Shown here in pieces: positions 36,507 to 48,129 of a stretch of DNA of 64,000 bases. Made by a program: the position numbers and the translations under genes. The notes under the pieces were generated by a model, which saw nothing but the letters and a program-made list of their open reading frames with translations, was not told the DNA's origin and did no database searches. Source of the DNA: Gnetum montanum (lineage: Eukaryota > Streptophyta > Gnetopsida > Gnetales > Gnetaceae); assembly GCA_015680685.1 (NCBI GenBank), contig MNCI01004830.1, forward strand, positions 52,549-116,548. The letters are read 5' to 3'. Each line of letters opens with the position of its first letter. Position 1 is the first letter of the stretch.

Positions 36507-38534
36507 ATGATTACATCAACCACAACTATTGACACTTCCAACCTAGAAAACCCCTGGACCATGCAAGTTACACTTCTAGTGGTTGAGCCACCAACTAGTC
36601 TAGTGCGACTGTGCCGCTCTCTCAAGCTTCAAAACAAAGAGCCTGAGGGACACACTCAATGCAGAGAACATTACAATTTCCTCTGTGCTAAACTAGCAGC
36701 AAGCCTGCCCCTATATCTGCAAGAACTCGAAGAAAAATGAGAATACGAGTTCATATACTGTAACGGGAAGGAATATATTCCTTCACCTGACGCCATTGTG
36801 TCCCTGACAGACCAACAAAGGTGGATCCTAGATCAAATGCTGATGGCGAAGACATCACCAGAACAATTGGAGAAGTTGTTCCATGATGAAGCACTTCATG
36901 ACGGGCAAGATGATCTAGAATCCCACTCTGAGGGAGGCAGTCATGTTGATTTCACCATGGCCCCTCCCTCCACGACGTCCCGCATAAATCCATTGTTCAT
37001 GGTTACCATGCCTTTAACCTTATCCAATACTAATTGATTCCGGCACTCACTGCATCTACATTTTCTTTCCCTGACTATACTTCTGGGTGAAGGTCCATCA
37101 CAAGTCATTCCCCAGCTGGTGTAACCACCTAACCTGTCCCATTATATGCCTACGCCTGTGTCACTGCATGTGCACGCGATACCTATGACACAATTACCTA
37201 CAACACCAACTACACTCCCGATTCACATGACAGGGCCTACCATCACAACATGGTGGGCTCCCAACATGTCTCTTTTTGCACATCCTGCGCAAATGCACCA
37301 CCATCCCCACCATCAAAGCCAGGTCCCACAAGTGCTAAACCCAGTTGTAGGATCGTTGCCCATGCCCCCGGTTACACAAACAGTGTACCCAATGGCGCAG
37401 TCGATGGTGGTTGCCCCATTTGCACCAACCACCGGATGGTGGATGCCACAAGCAACACTGCCTACAGGGACTATCTCGATAGCACCGACCATCAGCCAAG
37501 CTGTGGCCTTCGTCCCGCCACCTGGTGTGGCTCCTCCTGCCATTCCACAAATGACCTCGTCATCTATGGATCTGGACCAAGCCTTCCAGCTCATTCAGAC
37601 CCTTACAAAAGAGGTCAAGTGTCTTAAGGATACTAGTTCTAACACGGTACAAGTCATGGATTTCTACCATGACGATCCTATTAGCCCAGTAGTCCCAGTC
37701 CTGTCATTGCCACCTGGGATACCCCTTCCCCATTTCAAAAAATACAATGGGGAAGGTGATCCCAAAGCCCACATCGTCACTTTCAGGTCAGAGTCCTTAT
37801 TGCTGCAACAATGGCCGCATACTATAATCCATGTCTTTGCTATGTCCTTAATGGGTAAAGCTTTGGATTGGTATCGAGCACTTCCACCCGCTTCCATTTC
37901 AACTTTGGAAGAGCTGTTAACCTAGTTTGTGATTCATTTCAAATACAACCTAAAGCCAGAAGTCACGCTGGATCAGCTCATGGGAGTTAAGCAAGACCCA
38001 CTCGAGTCAGTCCAAAAGTTCATATAGCGTTCGAGCGCTACCTTGAATGAAGTCCACGAACCCATCGCGGAAGCCCATCTACTGACAATCTTCAAGGGAG
38101 CGGTCAACGACTTCATCAAGTCTAAGCTGTATTACCTCGTTCCCCGTTCTCTTAGCCAAGCCTTTGCTCAAACTAAGAGCATCCAAGATGCAGTGGAGGC
38201 TAGTAAAGATCCGACGTATGTAGTCTACAAAAATGTCCACAGCAAGGGTAAGGACAAAGGCAAAGCTGCGATAATGACAGTAGCGGCAGTTGCTGAGGGG
38301 GCGAAGAAGAAAAACAACAACAACAAGAAAATGACTGCAGAGTTGGCCAAGCCAACAACTATCTTAAATGGCACCAACCAAGAAGCTCCTTCCACCCCTA
38401 AAGCACCCCCACAACCGAGGCCAAAATTTGAGCATAAGGACGGCTCAAATTACACAACTCTACCTATGAAGCCTTCAAAACTTCTAAAGCAATTGGTCAC
38501 ATCCGACACAAGGCAGTGTTTGAGGAGGCCCTGA
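36507..38534 (+). pseudogene. Element C gag
   Basis: ATG 36507. The N-terminal part (to about 37040) is acidic. A Pro/Met/Thr-rich stretch follows (37146-37560). The gag domain lies at about 37710-37990 (PLPHFKKYNGEGDPKAHI, ALDWYRALPPASISTLEELL). A lysine/asparagine-rich segment follows near 38300. Five in-frame stops are seen (36738, about 37035, near 37127, 37923, 38024). The frame ends at 38534 and the coding sequence continues in another frame from about 38516. Confidence 0.85.
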
Positions 38535-40228
38535 AACATCACAGGCGCCATTCTGAGTTACTCAAGAACTCCTCCTTGGCCCAACCTAATGAACTGTCCA
38601 TTCCCAAGAACTTTAGGCTAGTCCGATTCTGTGACTACCATCAATTGTGTGGTCATGACATGGATTACTACTGGGCTTTGAAAGATGACATTCAATGCAT
38701 GATCGATCAAGGTGACCTGATCTTAGATAGCAGTAGTCTAGCTCGCCTAGAAAACCAAGCCCTGCATATGTACCAAGACCCGTTAAATGAAAATAACGCA
38801 GGGTACACAATTAACGTGGTAGGAGCAGAGAGCGATAATCGGGCAGAAACAAAACAACCTTTTGTGTTGCGAATGCATTCTCACTCTTCCCAAACAACGG
38901 ATCCAACAGCATCGACAAGTGGTGCTCCACAACAACCTTTTATCCTTCAAGCCCCTTCTTAGACAAATTCTCGACAACCTACTGTCAGTAAAGCCGCGGC
39001 CCAGCCCACGCCTAAGCCTAAGGCTCCCTTTGTCATCAGGGTGCCAAAACCATCCACAACCCCTCCTACACAAGGGCAAACCTCCAAGTCAAACTCCCGA
39101 TCCCAACTTAATGGAAAAGGAGAAGGAGGTACGACAACTGGTACGGCCAAGGACCATATTACGCTGGGGTTTCCCAAGCCTAAACCCCTCACCTCTGTAC
39201 CCTTGGCCCCATTTTCTAAAAATGGCGAAGTTACACAAAAGCAACCATCTACTCCTAGCCAAAAGAAACACATCCCTCGACCAAATGTCACTCCTCCTTG
39301 AGAAATTCATCTCCTAGGGCGAATGGAAGAGGAAAATGGTGACAAGCAACCAAATCATGGGTGGGATCTCTTCGACGCCTTTACGCAAGTCAAACAGGCT
39401 CTACAACAAAAAAATACAACATTGAGCCTTTATGACTTACTCATGACATCATAGAAACATCGTGAGGCTATGGTTCGCATGCTAACGTCCATACTCGCGG
39501 ACGAAAGCCTGCCCGTGGATGAAGAAGCGATTCATTCCATTTTGCTTCCTCACACGGCTGAGAAACCTAGGCCTTTCCTATTGACCTTTCACAATGAATC
39601 CATTGAGGATGACCTGAAAAAGGGTCATGTGACAATGACGTCCATGTTCATTACCATTCGGGTTGGTCAACACTGAATTTAGAGGGTACATGTGGATGAG
39701 GGGGCGACCGCTAATGTCATCCCCTATCCCATAGTGGATAAGCTAGGTCTGATCGATTAGATTAGTCCTACCACGATGCCATGTTTAAAGTCGTTCAATG
39801 GGGCACGAGTGCAAGTCAAAGGCACTGTGCACATCAAATTTGTGGCAAGGGAGCAGTTCCCCATAGACGCAACCTTCATTGTCATCGAAGAGATGCCTGG
39901 CTTCAACTTGATCTTGGGGAGGTCTTGGTTTGCTCAACTGAGGGCAGTTTCATCACCTATACATCAGGAGATTCATCTGCCCTAGGCAGGAGGAGAAGTC
40001 GTCATTCACAGTGATGAAATAACCCCTCAGGCTATTAACAACATAGAAATAGAACAGGGGTTGGAAATCAAAATGTCTGAAGATCAACCCCCTATCTGAA
40101 TACTCGAACAAACCAAAACAGTAGCTGATGACAGCCTAACTTGGGCTGAACTACCATTCCCAGAGGAAGAGTGTGATTTGAAGGAAAAGGGTGGTAAATC
40201 CCTCGTCTTTACGCATCACCAAAAATAA
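38516..40228 (+). pseudogene. Element C gag C-terminus and aspartic protease
   Basis: Zinc-knuckle-like segment CDYHQLCGHDMDYYWALKDD (38630-38690), the C-x2-H type of Tat elements. A Pro/Ser/Lys-rich linker follows (39041-39300), then protease near 39690-39990: VHVDEGATANVIPYPIV, where the family has DGG or DSG, and LILGRSWFAQ. Few stops (38960, 39299, 39452, 39674, 39758, 39983, 40098). It ends at a TAA near 40228, before the long intron-like region. Confidence 0.85.
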
Positions 40229-40472
40229 AAGCGATCAGGAAATAATTATAGGGCTAGCCAGTGAGCCTGATCATTTGACTACTGTATAGTTACACGTGTT
40301 TTCTTTCATCATGTTATCCCATCTTTGCTTTACAAACACTCATCTTGTTTTTACGCTTATGCTTATTTTTACGCTTCCACTAGCTGTTCTCATTTACACT
40401 TATGTTTTTACACTCCCACTAGTTATCTTTGTCACTCTTAACTTTATCTATGCTTTGCACCTAAGTTATACC

Positions 40473-40607
40473 CTTGGCCCGAAATGGCCTAAAACTACCC
40501 ATGGCCTGAAATGGCCTAAAACTACCCTTGGCCCAAAATGGCCTAAAACTACCCATGGCCCGAAATGGCCTAAAACTACCCTTGGCCTGAAATGACCTAA
40601 AACTACC
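40473..40607 (+). repeat. 27-bp tandem repeat, five copies
   Basis: Five adjacent 27-bp units containing GGCCCGAAATGGCC and CTAAAACTACC, nearly identical. A sixth, partial copy is at about 40637-40668. Confidence 0.95.
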
Positions 40608-40930
40608 TATTTAAATCATAGTTTACGCTTGAACTAGTCAAAGGCCCGAAATGGCCTAAGACTAGTTGCCTTATTTACGCTTTGCACCCAAATTATCTAG
40701 TAGCTCGCAATGACTTTAAACTAGCAACTTCATTTACGCTACACGCTTAAAACTATCTGCCATTTCTCATAGCACCAAAACCTACTCATTTACACTTTGC
40801 ATAAAACGAGAATAGCAACAGCAAAAGAACATTAACTTAGACAAAATTTGCATTAAAATTTCAAAGAAAAAATATTGTCTTTCCCATCATAAAAATAGAA
40901 AAAAAATAGACTGTGGCTAATACAGCCACA

Positions 40931-43900
40931 CTATGCGTCTCCTTTGTCCCCACTATCACCAGTGTCCCTCAGCTCAATCTCCACCTTGAGCAAATTGTCC
41001 TCATAGGGGCCACCTTTTTCAGGTGGAATTTCTTCATGAGGGTGGTCCTCCTTGCCAGGCTCTTCTGTATGAAGTTGTTTGCCATGGCGTTGATCACCAC
41101 CATTACGCTCTGTCCCTTGCAAACCCCCTTCGTGAGGACCGTCATCCACGTTACATTCGTCTCGCTGAGGAACCTCCTTAGGTCATTCCTGCAATTATAC
41201 ATAACATGTATACTGACATCATGATCAAAACTAGGTATGACAAAAAGCATAATAAAACAAACACTCACCTATGACGGTCCTGCATCAGTAGCAAATGGAA
41301 TTTGTTCTAAGCCAATCCACAGATGTTGCATAATCTCGTCCTCGGTAAGCTTAGACCAAACCCCGTCTCCTAGATTAGCTCCGACCTTGATCTTCCCTTT
41401 TTCCACAGGAGTCCAGTGCAGTGGTTCAGGGAAGAAGGAAGGGATGGTTGTCTCCCCTCCAGGAAGGGTCATTTCCCTTTCTGGAGAGGCACTCACCGTC
41501 ACTTGCTCCTGGAACTNGTTTCTGATGACCATCCAATAACAGGCATAGTCTACAACAGTCGTCCACTAGTCCTCACTGCCCGTCCCTTGAGCTTGTAGGA
41601 ATTCATTCCATGACCTCAATTCCCCCACTTCATCACCTAGAGCCACTCTCTCTTTCTCCGACCTTTGCAATCTCTTCCAAAGGTCCTTGTTTATGTTTTG
41701 ACATTCCCACAAGGAGCGAGTAGAACGTACCACACATTTACACATTTCATCATAAATGCTGCATGGCACGATGGTCTCTTCCGAGGAGGGTTCGGTGGTG
41801 TCTAGATCAATAGGCTTCGACGGATCCCACCCGAGTCGAGCTCCTAACAACATAACATGGCAATTAGGCATAATTAGATAACACAATACCACAATGGAAC
41901 AACTTCTATGTAATGATCGTGATGTACCCACTTTAGGATCGATTTGCTCCAAGCGATCGATCATGTCTTGGACAACCCCTTCCATAAAGGCGAATTTATC
42001 AAGAAATTTGTCCCAGGATCGATTCACCACCATTGACATGCGCACGTCCTAGTCACCTATTATGCAGAACAAGTTCTATATGAAGATATAATTAAAACAT
42101 TATGATGATCAATTTAACCTTTAGAAGCAACTGCCTAGAGTCGAGTATGCTATAGAAGTTAGCCTCACAGAGTCACAAATCATTTACTTCTTCTTATCTG
42201 GGCTGAAGGGACTTCGGCATCTTCCACTGCTACTCCCTTCTCGTGCGCAGGAACCTACGTGTTGCTTGCCTGGTTGACTACTACAGCCTCTTCTTCCAAG
42301 ATTGGGGTCTCTTCCTCGCACCGCAAAACCATAGCCCCTGTTTCAGGGGTTAACCCTTTTACAACCTTCTCCTTTGCTGTCACACAACATTTTCAGTTAA
42401 CATAAAATTTTGCTCTATTTCAATAAATTGCAACATAAAAGTGTCTATACGTAGCATGAATGTAACTATTAGCACATTCTTTTTCTTACCTTCTGGAGGA
42501 TTACTCCTCCGAAACTTGACCTGCATCTTCTACCTCGCACTACTTGCTGGCTCGGCAGACTCCTCGGTCAAACGAGGCTTCTTCCGAGGCACCGATGAGT
42601 CCACTATCTCAGCTGCCAGGTGCTTCCCCCTCGATGCATTGCCAGTATAGGAAGGGAGTGCCCCACCCACGCTATCTTGACCCTGCGTTCGAGGCGCCGC
42701 CATGTCCCTAGTTGTTACAGATAATAACTCCCCAATCCCTTCAGGAGGGTCCTACGACCGGACAGTGTTGAAAATATGGGAAATCCATGGTTTAAAAATT
42801 TGGTTGCGGTCCTGCTGCATCCAGACTCCATCTCTTTGGACAACCAGAAACTTAGCAAAGCGTCATAAGCAAGCTATGAAAAAGGTAAAATGCATGTTGA
42901 AACGGGACTCAAGCTTCTTGTGAAGCTTGACCATTTCAATTCATAGGCCTTTGGCAAAATAGCTGACCCAATTGAATCGCGTCCCCTCCTCCATGACCTC
43001 TCGCATAATGTAAGATTGCTCTATAGTGAGGAATCTCCCTTAGGAGAGTGTCTTGGGGAAGGCTCGGGCTTGGAAAAGGGGGTAAATTGTGTTGGCTACC
43101 GCCAACTCAATCCCATTGGCAAGAATCCCTTTGGCCTCCTTTGTAACCCCTAGCCACTCCTCTATCCCTTCCTGGTATTTGACACTCCTCTTTGACTTTT
43201 CCTCTATAGGAAAGCCATCGAAGGGGACCCCAAAGAGCGACGAACAGTTGAGCATCGATGTCAAAATTTACGCACACGTTACGCACGCGTATGCAGAGAT
43301 GCTCAGCTTCTTCACTGAAGGTGTTGACTAAGGTCAACATTTCGCCCGCAATAACATCAAGGGTTATGGCTAAGAACAGGTCCATTAGTCCAGCCTCTCG
43401 AAGGTTATTGGTCAAAACAACTAGGGCCGCTTTATGGCTGAGCCAACGTTGTGCCTCCTTTATGTCACTGTAGCAAAAAAATATATTGCTCGCGTCGCGA
43501 CCGGAAGCCATGATCGTAATCTCCCATGATTCCCTGACTGCATACATGAAACAATAGCTAAGCCAAGATAGCAAAAGATAAAATAAGACAACTTTACACA
43601 TCATCGCTAGCTGATAACATTGACAAAATTCATTATCATAACAAAGTTTACTAGGTCCGAATGGCAAAGGAAATGGAGGGATTTTCCTTTGCACGTCGGT
43701 GACAGTGAGGGGAGGATCCAAGGTCCATTCCTTATCTAGCCATTCGATATTTTTACATCTAGCAAAGAAGTTGGCATAGCGGGTTGGGTATTCTAGAATT
43801 TCAAATGCTAGTTGTTCCATGACAACGGCCCATACATTGCTAATAGCAGTAAATTCACCAATAGTCCTTTCAATCAATGACAAGGTATCATTATTGCCCA

Positions 43901-45111
43901 GGAGACCACTTTCATTGATAAAGAATCTACATCATAGAAAATGGGCAAATTCTTTATGCTCAACGTAAATTTAGACAATAGTTAGTGCATTGATACACAT
44001 CAAAACGACACAAATTTAGATTCTTACCCATCGACATAATACACAGTACTAGGTGGGTTCTGGAAATAGGTTGTGAGGTGACGGGCCATAAATAGAGTAT
44101 TGTAGGAGTGATAGTAGTTGAATCTGGGCATCTCCCAGATCCAACTCAAATGCCTTAGACCTTTGGCACTTTGTTCGCGGTCTTGCACCTACGTAGTCTC
44201 AATCCTGCCATCCGTCAGGAACTCCAAGACGCCCTGCGTTGAACCGACCAGTAGTGTCTCCAAAATAGCAGTAGCTACATCACCTGGTAGATGCGACCAG
44301 ATGATTACGCTATAGTTACGAAGCAAAAACCGTAGGAACCCTCGCGTGCCCCTTCGGAACCACACTGCCTCCCCCTTTATACGAGCATGAGGAGGAGGAA
44401 CATTGGCCACAAGAACATGCATGTAGCACAGAATGCCGACAATGTCCAAGATAATTAGGATGGGATTTAACATAATACTGTACAATAAAAAACATACTAC
44501 CATTAGGCAAAACATTTAGAAATGAACCTTTTTTACGCTAAATTAGGGTTTTCCTGATTCCTTGAAAACTACAGGTTCCACTGGAAACGCACGACCAGAA
44601 TCACCCAAACCCTTGCAACATCTCAAGGTTTGTCTCTGATAATGGAGATGAAAATGAAACTGCGTATCGTTCTAGCGTAACATGTAACTATTACGGGAAT
44701 AAAAGGAAAAGAGAACAAAACCCTGATTATACTATCCACCAGCTGTAACACCTAAGTTTTTTCAATTATACACGACGTTCGCTCAGTCTTACTCAATGTT
44801 ACCTAAACCCTCGTAACAATATGAGGTTCATCTCCAACAGCGAAGACGAAGGTAATATCGCAAACCACAATGGCTTAGCCCGCGTAAATAGATATTAACG
44901 CTCAACGCAAAATACGCATTCAGGAAAATAACATACAATCACAACACCACAACAAATATAACAATGGTGCAAAAGGCGAGACGATGAATTACCAGTTCAG
45001 CGGAGTAACTTCCCGAGCCTCGACTCTGGCCTACGAAGCCCACTGCAAACTCTCCTACACTTTGTCAATCCTGGCCAGTTTAGCATTCTTCCCCTTGACC
45101 TTTGGCGCCAT
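40931..45111 (-). pseudogene. Antisense eight-exon gene inside element C: degenerate FCP1/NIF (HAD) domain protein
   Basis: Exons on the minus strand: 45111-44993, 44477-44028, 43926-43598, 43537-42490, 42376-42188, 42056-41938, 41843-41269, 41188-40931. Every intron starts GT and ends AG, and all codon phases match, giving about 1,030 residues. Residues 40-225 resemble the FCP1/NIF phosphatase domain of plants: ILIILDIVGILCY (motif I), GFLRFLLRNYSVIIWS (motif II), and NTL...NPPSTVYYVD, followed by a LGNN..L..IERT tail. The second Asp of motif I and the LDD motif are absent, so it is probably not a phosphatase. Exon 4 carries PRKKPRL, NLS-like; exon 7 is Glu/Arg-rich; exon 8 is highly charged. 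Twelve nonsense codons (mostly TAG for CAG, TGA for CGA) and one frameshift near 43262-43268 make it a pseudogene. Function unknown. Confidence 0.75.
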
Positions 45112-45678
45112 AGCTACAATCGAATGAGTTTTCGTAACATCCTCTATTCACGCCTTACTTTTGCTTCTTTTCTGCTACAGTCAAAATCCAAATTCGCGAT
45201 ATCTTTAACCTGTTTTGAAGATGAACCATTGGTTTTTAAACAAAACGCTTGAAACTGATTTTTCTTTCTGCCCGATCGATGTAGAACTTTCTTGAAACGC
45301 TGGTGTTAGTATGACATGGAATGCAAAGATTGGGGCATTAATTTCGTAGATATTATGTAGATTGCAGTCCGAAATGACCCTAAACTTATACATTTATTAT
45401 CTCGTAATCCAGCCGCATTAACTACAATTTGTACAGAAATTCAAATTTCACAACACACTAGACACACCACGTTGCACCTTTCATTTTATTTCATACGCCA
45501 GCATCTAGGAAGCTGAGCTTGTCATTATTTTACAGACTGGGCATATTTGTGACGATCCACTAAGACCTTAAACTGGAAGCCTCTTTAACGCAACAAAGAC
45601 AAAAAAAACTCTTATCATTCAACAGATTAGCAAAAAAAAATTAATGTAACAACTTCCTTTTTTGACGTTTTTTTGCAG

Positions 45679-46130
45679 GGCAATTCGCAAATGGATGCTA
45701 CTTTATCTACACCATTAGCCTTAATAGGCCCATATGGGGAGACCATTAGATAGTTTAACTACATGTTGATAGAAACAGAACCTACCCCTTGTGATGCAAC
45801 CATAACAACATCGGAAATATCCCCAAATTGGCCAAAACATTTGGCTCGAACTCTAGACCTGGAGGCTAGTGATGTGACTGAGGACCCTCTCGACGAGGTC
45901 CTTGTGGTTGCGCACAAAGGCGAAAATAAAAATCTTAGAGTTAGTTCCCTCTTAGACCAATAGACACAGAGTGGCATAATGTAAGTGCTCCAAAACAACG
46001 TTGCTGTATTTGCATGGTCATATGAAGACATGCTGGATTAGACCCGAGATTAATACAGCATAACATAATTTTAGACCCACGCATCAAATTAGTTAGACAG
46101 AAGGCACGAAAGATTAAGCTGGAAATCACG
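45679..46130 (+). pseudogene. Element C RT polyprotein N-terminus
   Basis: After the acceptor the frame reads GNSQMDATLSTPLALIGP, then an acidic linker (EDPLDEVLVVAHKG at about 45890). A TAG follows at 45961, and the sequence runs with a frame change into the RT. Equivalent acidic linkers precede RT in Tat elements. Confidence 0.65.
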
Positions 46131-46860
46131 TGAGCAGTGCATAATGAAATCACTAAGCTATATCAAGCAGGTTTCATTCACGCGATTGATTACTCAGATT
46201 GGGTGTCCAACATCATAGTTGTTTCTAAGAAAATAGGAGGTATACGCATTTTCATAGACTTTCAGGACCTGAACAAAGCTACGATTAAGGAAAATTTCTC
46301 GCTATCGAGTATTGACCAACTGATCGACACAATAGTTGGTCATGCGCTTCTATCCTTTATGGATGATTTCTCAAGTTATAATCAAATTCGCATTAACTCG
46401 GAGCATCAATTAACCACAACATTCATGACACCCTGGGGGACCTTTTGTTACACTATGATGCCTTTTGGGGTAAAAAACGCTGGGGCAACGTATCAACGGG
46501 CCATGACATACATCTTTAGTGACTACCTTTTAGGGAGATTGAACAACTACGTAGATGACATAGCTGTCAAGTCTATAAAGTCTAAAGATCATTCATAAGA
46601 CCTGGAGTTAGTCCTTAAAAGATGTCTTAAGCATGACTTGCGACTTAACCCAAAGAAATGCGTATTCAGAGTCAAAATAGGATGCATGTTGGGGTTTGTG
46701 GTATCAGAGACTGGCATCCAAGTCGACCTCGATAAAGTTAAAGCCATCGTCGATTTAACGCCACCTACAAACCTCAAAGAACTACGTGGGTTGCAAGGCA
46801 GACTACAATTCATCAGGTAGTTCATTTTGAAATTAACAGATAAATTACATCCCATGCAAC
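46131..46860 (+). pseudogene. Element C reverse transcriptase
   Basis: Open at 46137-46598: LYQAGFIHAIDYSDWVSNII, IFIDFQDLNKATIKENFSL, DDFSSYNQIRI, TPWGTFCYTMMPFGVKNAGA and the catalytic YVDDIAVKS (46548-46574). Continues to 46820 with LNPKKCVFRV, GFVVSETGI, LRGLQGRLQFI. Two stops. All catalytic aspartates are present. YVDDI is the Tat form of the active site against FMDDF in A and B. Confidence 0.9.
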
Positions 46861-46879
46861 ACCTTCTTAAGAAGGGTGT

Positions 46880-47420
46880 TAATTTTGAATAGATCGATGA
46901 CTGCCAGCGTACATTTGACGATTTAAAAAAGGAGCTACAACATTTGCCAATGGTTTTCCCACCACAAAGGGATCAACCTTTTTACTTTTATCTCGCTAAC
47001 TCAGACGTGTCTATAGTTGCATTGTTGTGCGAAAAAAGGAATGATGGGTTAGAAGCCCCTATCTATTACCACTGTCATGCTCTATTTGCATACGAAACAA
47101 GGTAAAATGAAGTGGGGCGTAATTGTTTAGCATTAGTCTTCGCACTTAAAAAATGTAGGCATTACCTTTTCCGTAGTCAGGTCAACATAATTTGTAAAAG
47201 CAACGTTCTGTGAGCCGTCTCAAACAACTTATATGAGAGTAGTAGGATAGCTCTTTGGNCGAGCCGTCTCAAACAACTTATATGAGAGTAGTAGGATAGC
47301 TCTTTGGAAGGCTATCATAGCCGAATTTGATTTACATTATGTCGGCCAATCGTCCACCAAAGGTCCGGCTATAGCTGACCAGCTAGCAACATCGCCCACT
47401 AAAGATCAAGCTATGATAGA
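46880..47420 (+). pseudogene. Element C first RNase H
   Basis: Segments DLKKELQHLPMVFPP, FYFYLANSDVSIVALL, PIYYHCHAL, NCLALVFALKKCRHYL, then LWKAIIAEFDLHYVGQ. A 47-bp duplication around the N at 47259 adds 49 bp and shifts the frame; without it, the reading frame of RT and of the downstream second RNase H agree. Confidence 0.8.
47212..47307 (+). repeat. 47-bp direct duplication flanking a single N
   Basis: 47212-47258 is repeated exactly at 47261-47307, separated by N and C. Probable assembly artefact. Confidence 0.9.
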
Positions 47421-47429
47421 GCTAGAATT

Positions 47430-47890
47430 CCCAGATGAGCATGTACATAGTTTAAGCCCTGTATCATTAGGTCTCGAAGTGATGTTATACTTTGACAGAG
47501 CTTCAACAACTAGAGGCGATAGTGCTGACGCTGTTATTACGCTTGCCCCTGAGGATGTGCGCTCATTGGCTTACCGCCTGACCTTCCCTTGTACGAACAA
47601 CGTGGCAGAATATGAGGGACTCCTCAGAGGATTATTGATGGCCAGAGAACTCAACATTCAACACCTGGCGATCTGAGGTGATTCGATGCTCGTCATCAAT
47701 CAAATCATAGGGGTCTACACCTGCAAAGCTGTGCATCTACAGCCCTACTGCGATATGGCTAAAGATCTCCTGAAACAATTTGTGACAGTCAATGCTTAGC
47801 ACGTGCCGAGTAATGAAAACGTTGTGGCCGATGCACTGGCCGCCCTGGCATTAAACGTGCCACCACGCTTGTTTGCCACTTGGCCCATTT
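47430..47890 (+). pseudogene. Element C second (archaeal-type) RNase H
   Basis: VMLYFDRASTTRGDSADAVI, NNVAEYEGLLRGLLMAREL, then GDSMLVINQI and ENVVADALAALAL. The D-E-D-D catalytic positions are all present (FD, AEYE, GDS, ADA). A second RNase H of this kind is the diagnostic domain of Tat-lineage elements. Stops at TGA (47674-47676, CGA expected) and TAG near 47797. Confidence 0.88.
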
Positions 47891-48129
47891 TGATGATGGA
47901 ATGTATAGATCCTATCATCCAGGCGGTGCAGATTTCTTCATTAAACATAGGAGGAACACCAGAACAGTATGACAAGATTAAGACTTACCTTTTGCATGGC
48001 GAACCACCAGACGAGGTAACGCATGCACAAAAGGACGCAATGCCCAAGCATGCCAGGCAATACATCATCATTGGAGATAGTACTCTCTATAGATGCTCCT
48101 TCAATGGGATATTTCTCACTTGCGTCAAT

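Larger units (their letters stand above)
40229..45678 (+). other. Element C putative sense-strand intron between protease and RT
   Basis: No sense coding blocks occur between the end of the protease frame and the RT frame. The right end is a strong acceptor: a T-rich run followed by TTTTTTTGCAG at 45668-45678, after which GGCAATTCGCAAATG reads in frame into the RT polyprotein. Ogre elements are known to splice out an intron at exactly this place. I could not fix the donor; GGTAAAT near 40193-40199 is one candidate but its phase does not fit. The antisense gene lies wholly inside. Confidence 0.6.

Noticed and set aside
37250-37627. Overlapping 125-residue open frame
   Set aside because: It is a shadow of gag in another frame; no independent features.
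37146-37925. Pro/Met-rich 259-residue open frame as a host gene
   Set aside because: It is in frame with the gag domain of element C and lies between that element's LTR and protease.
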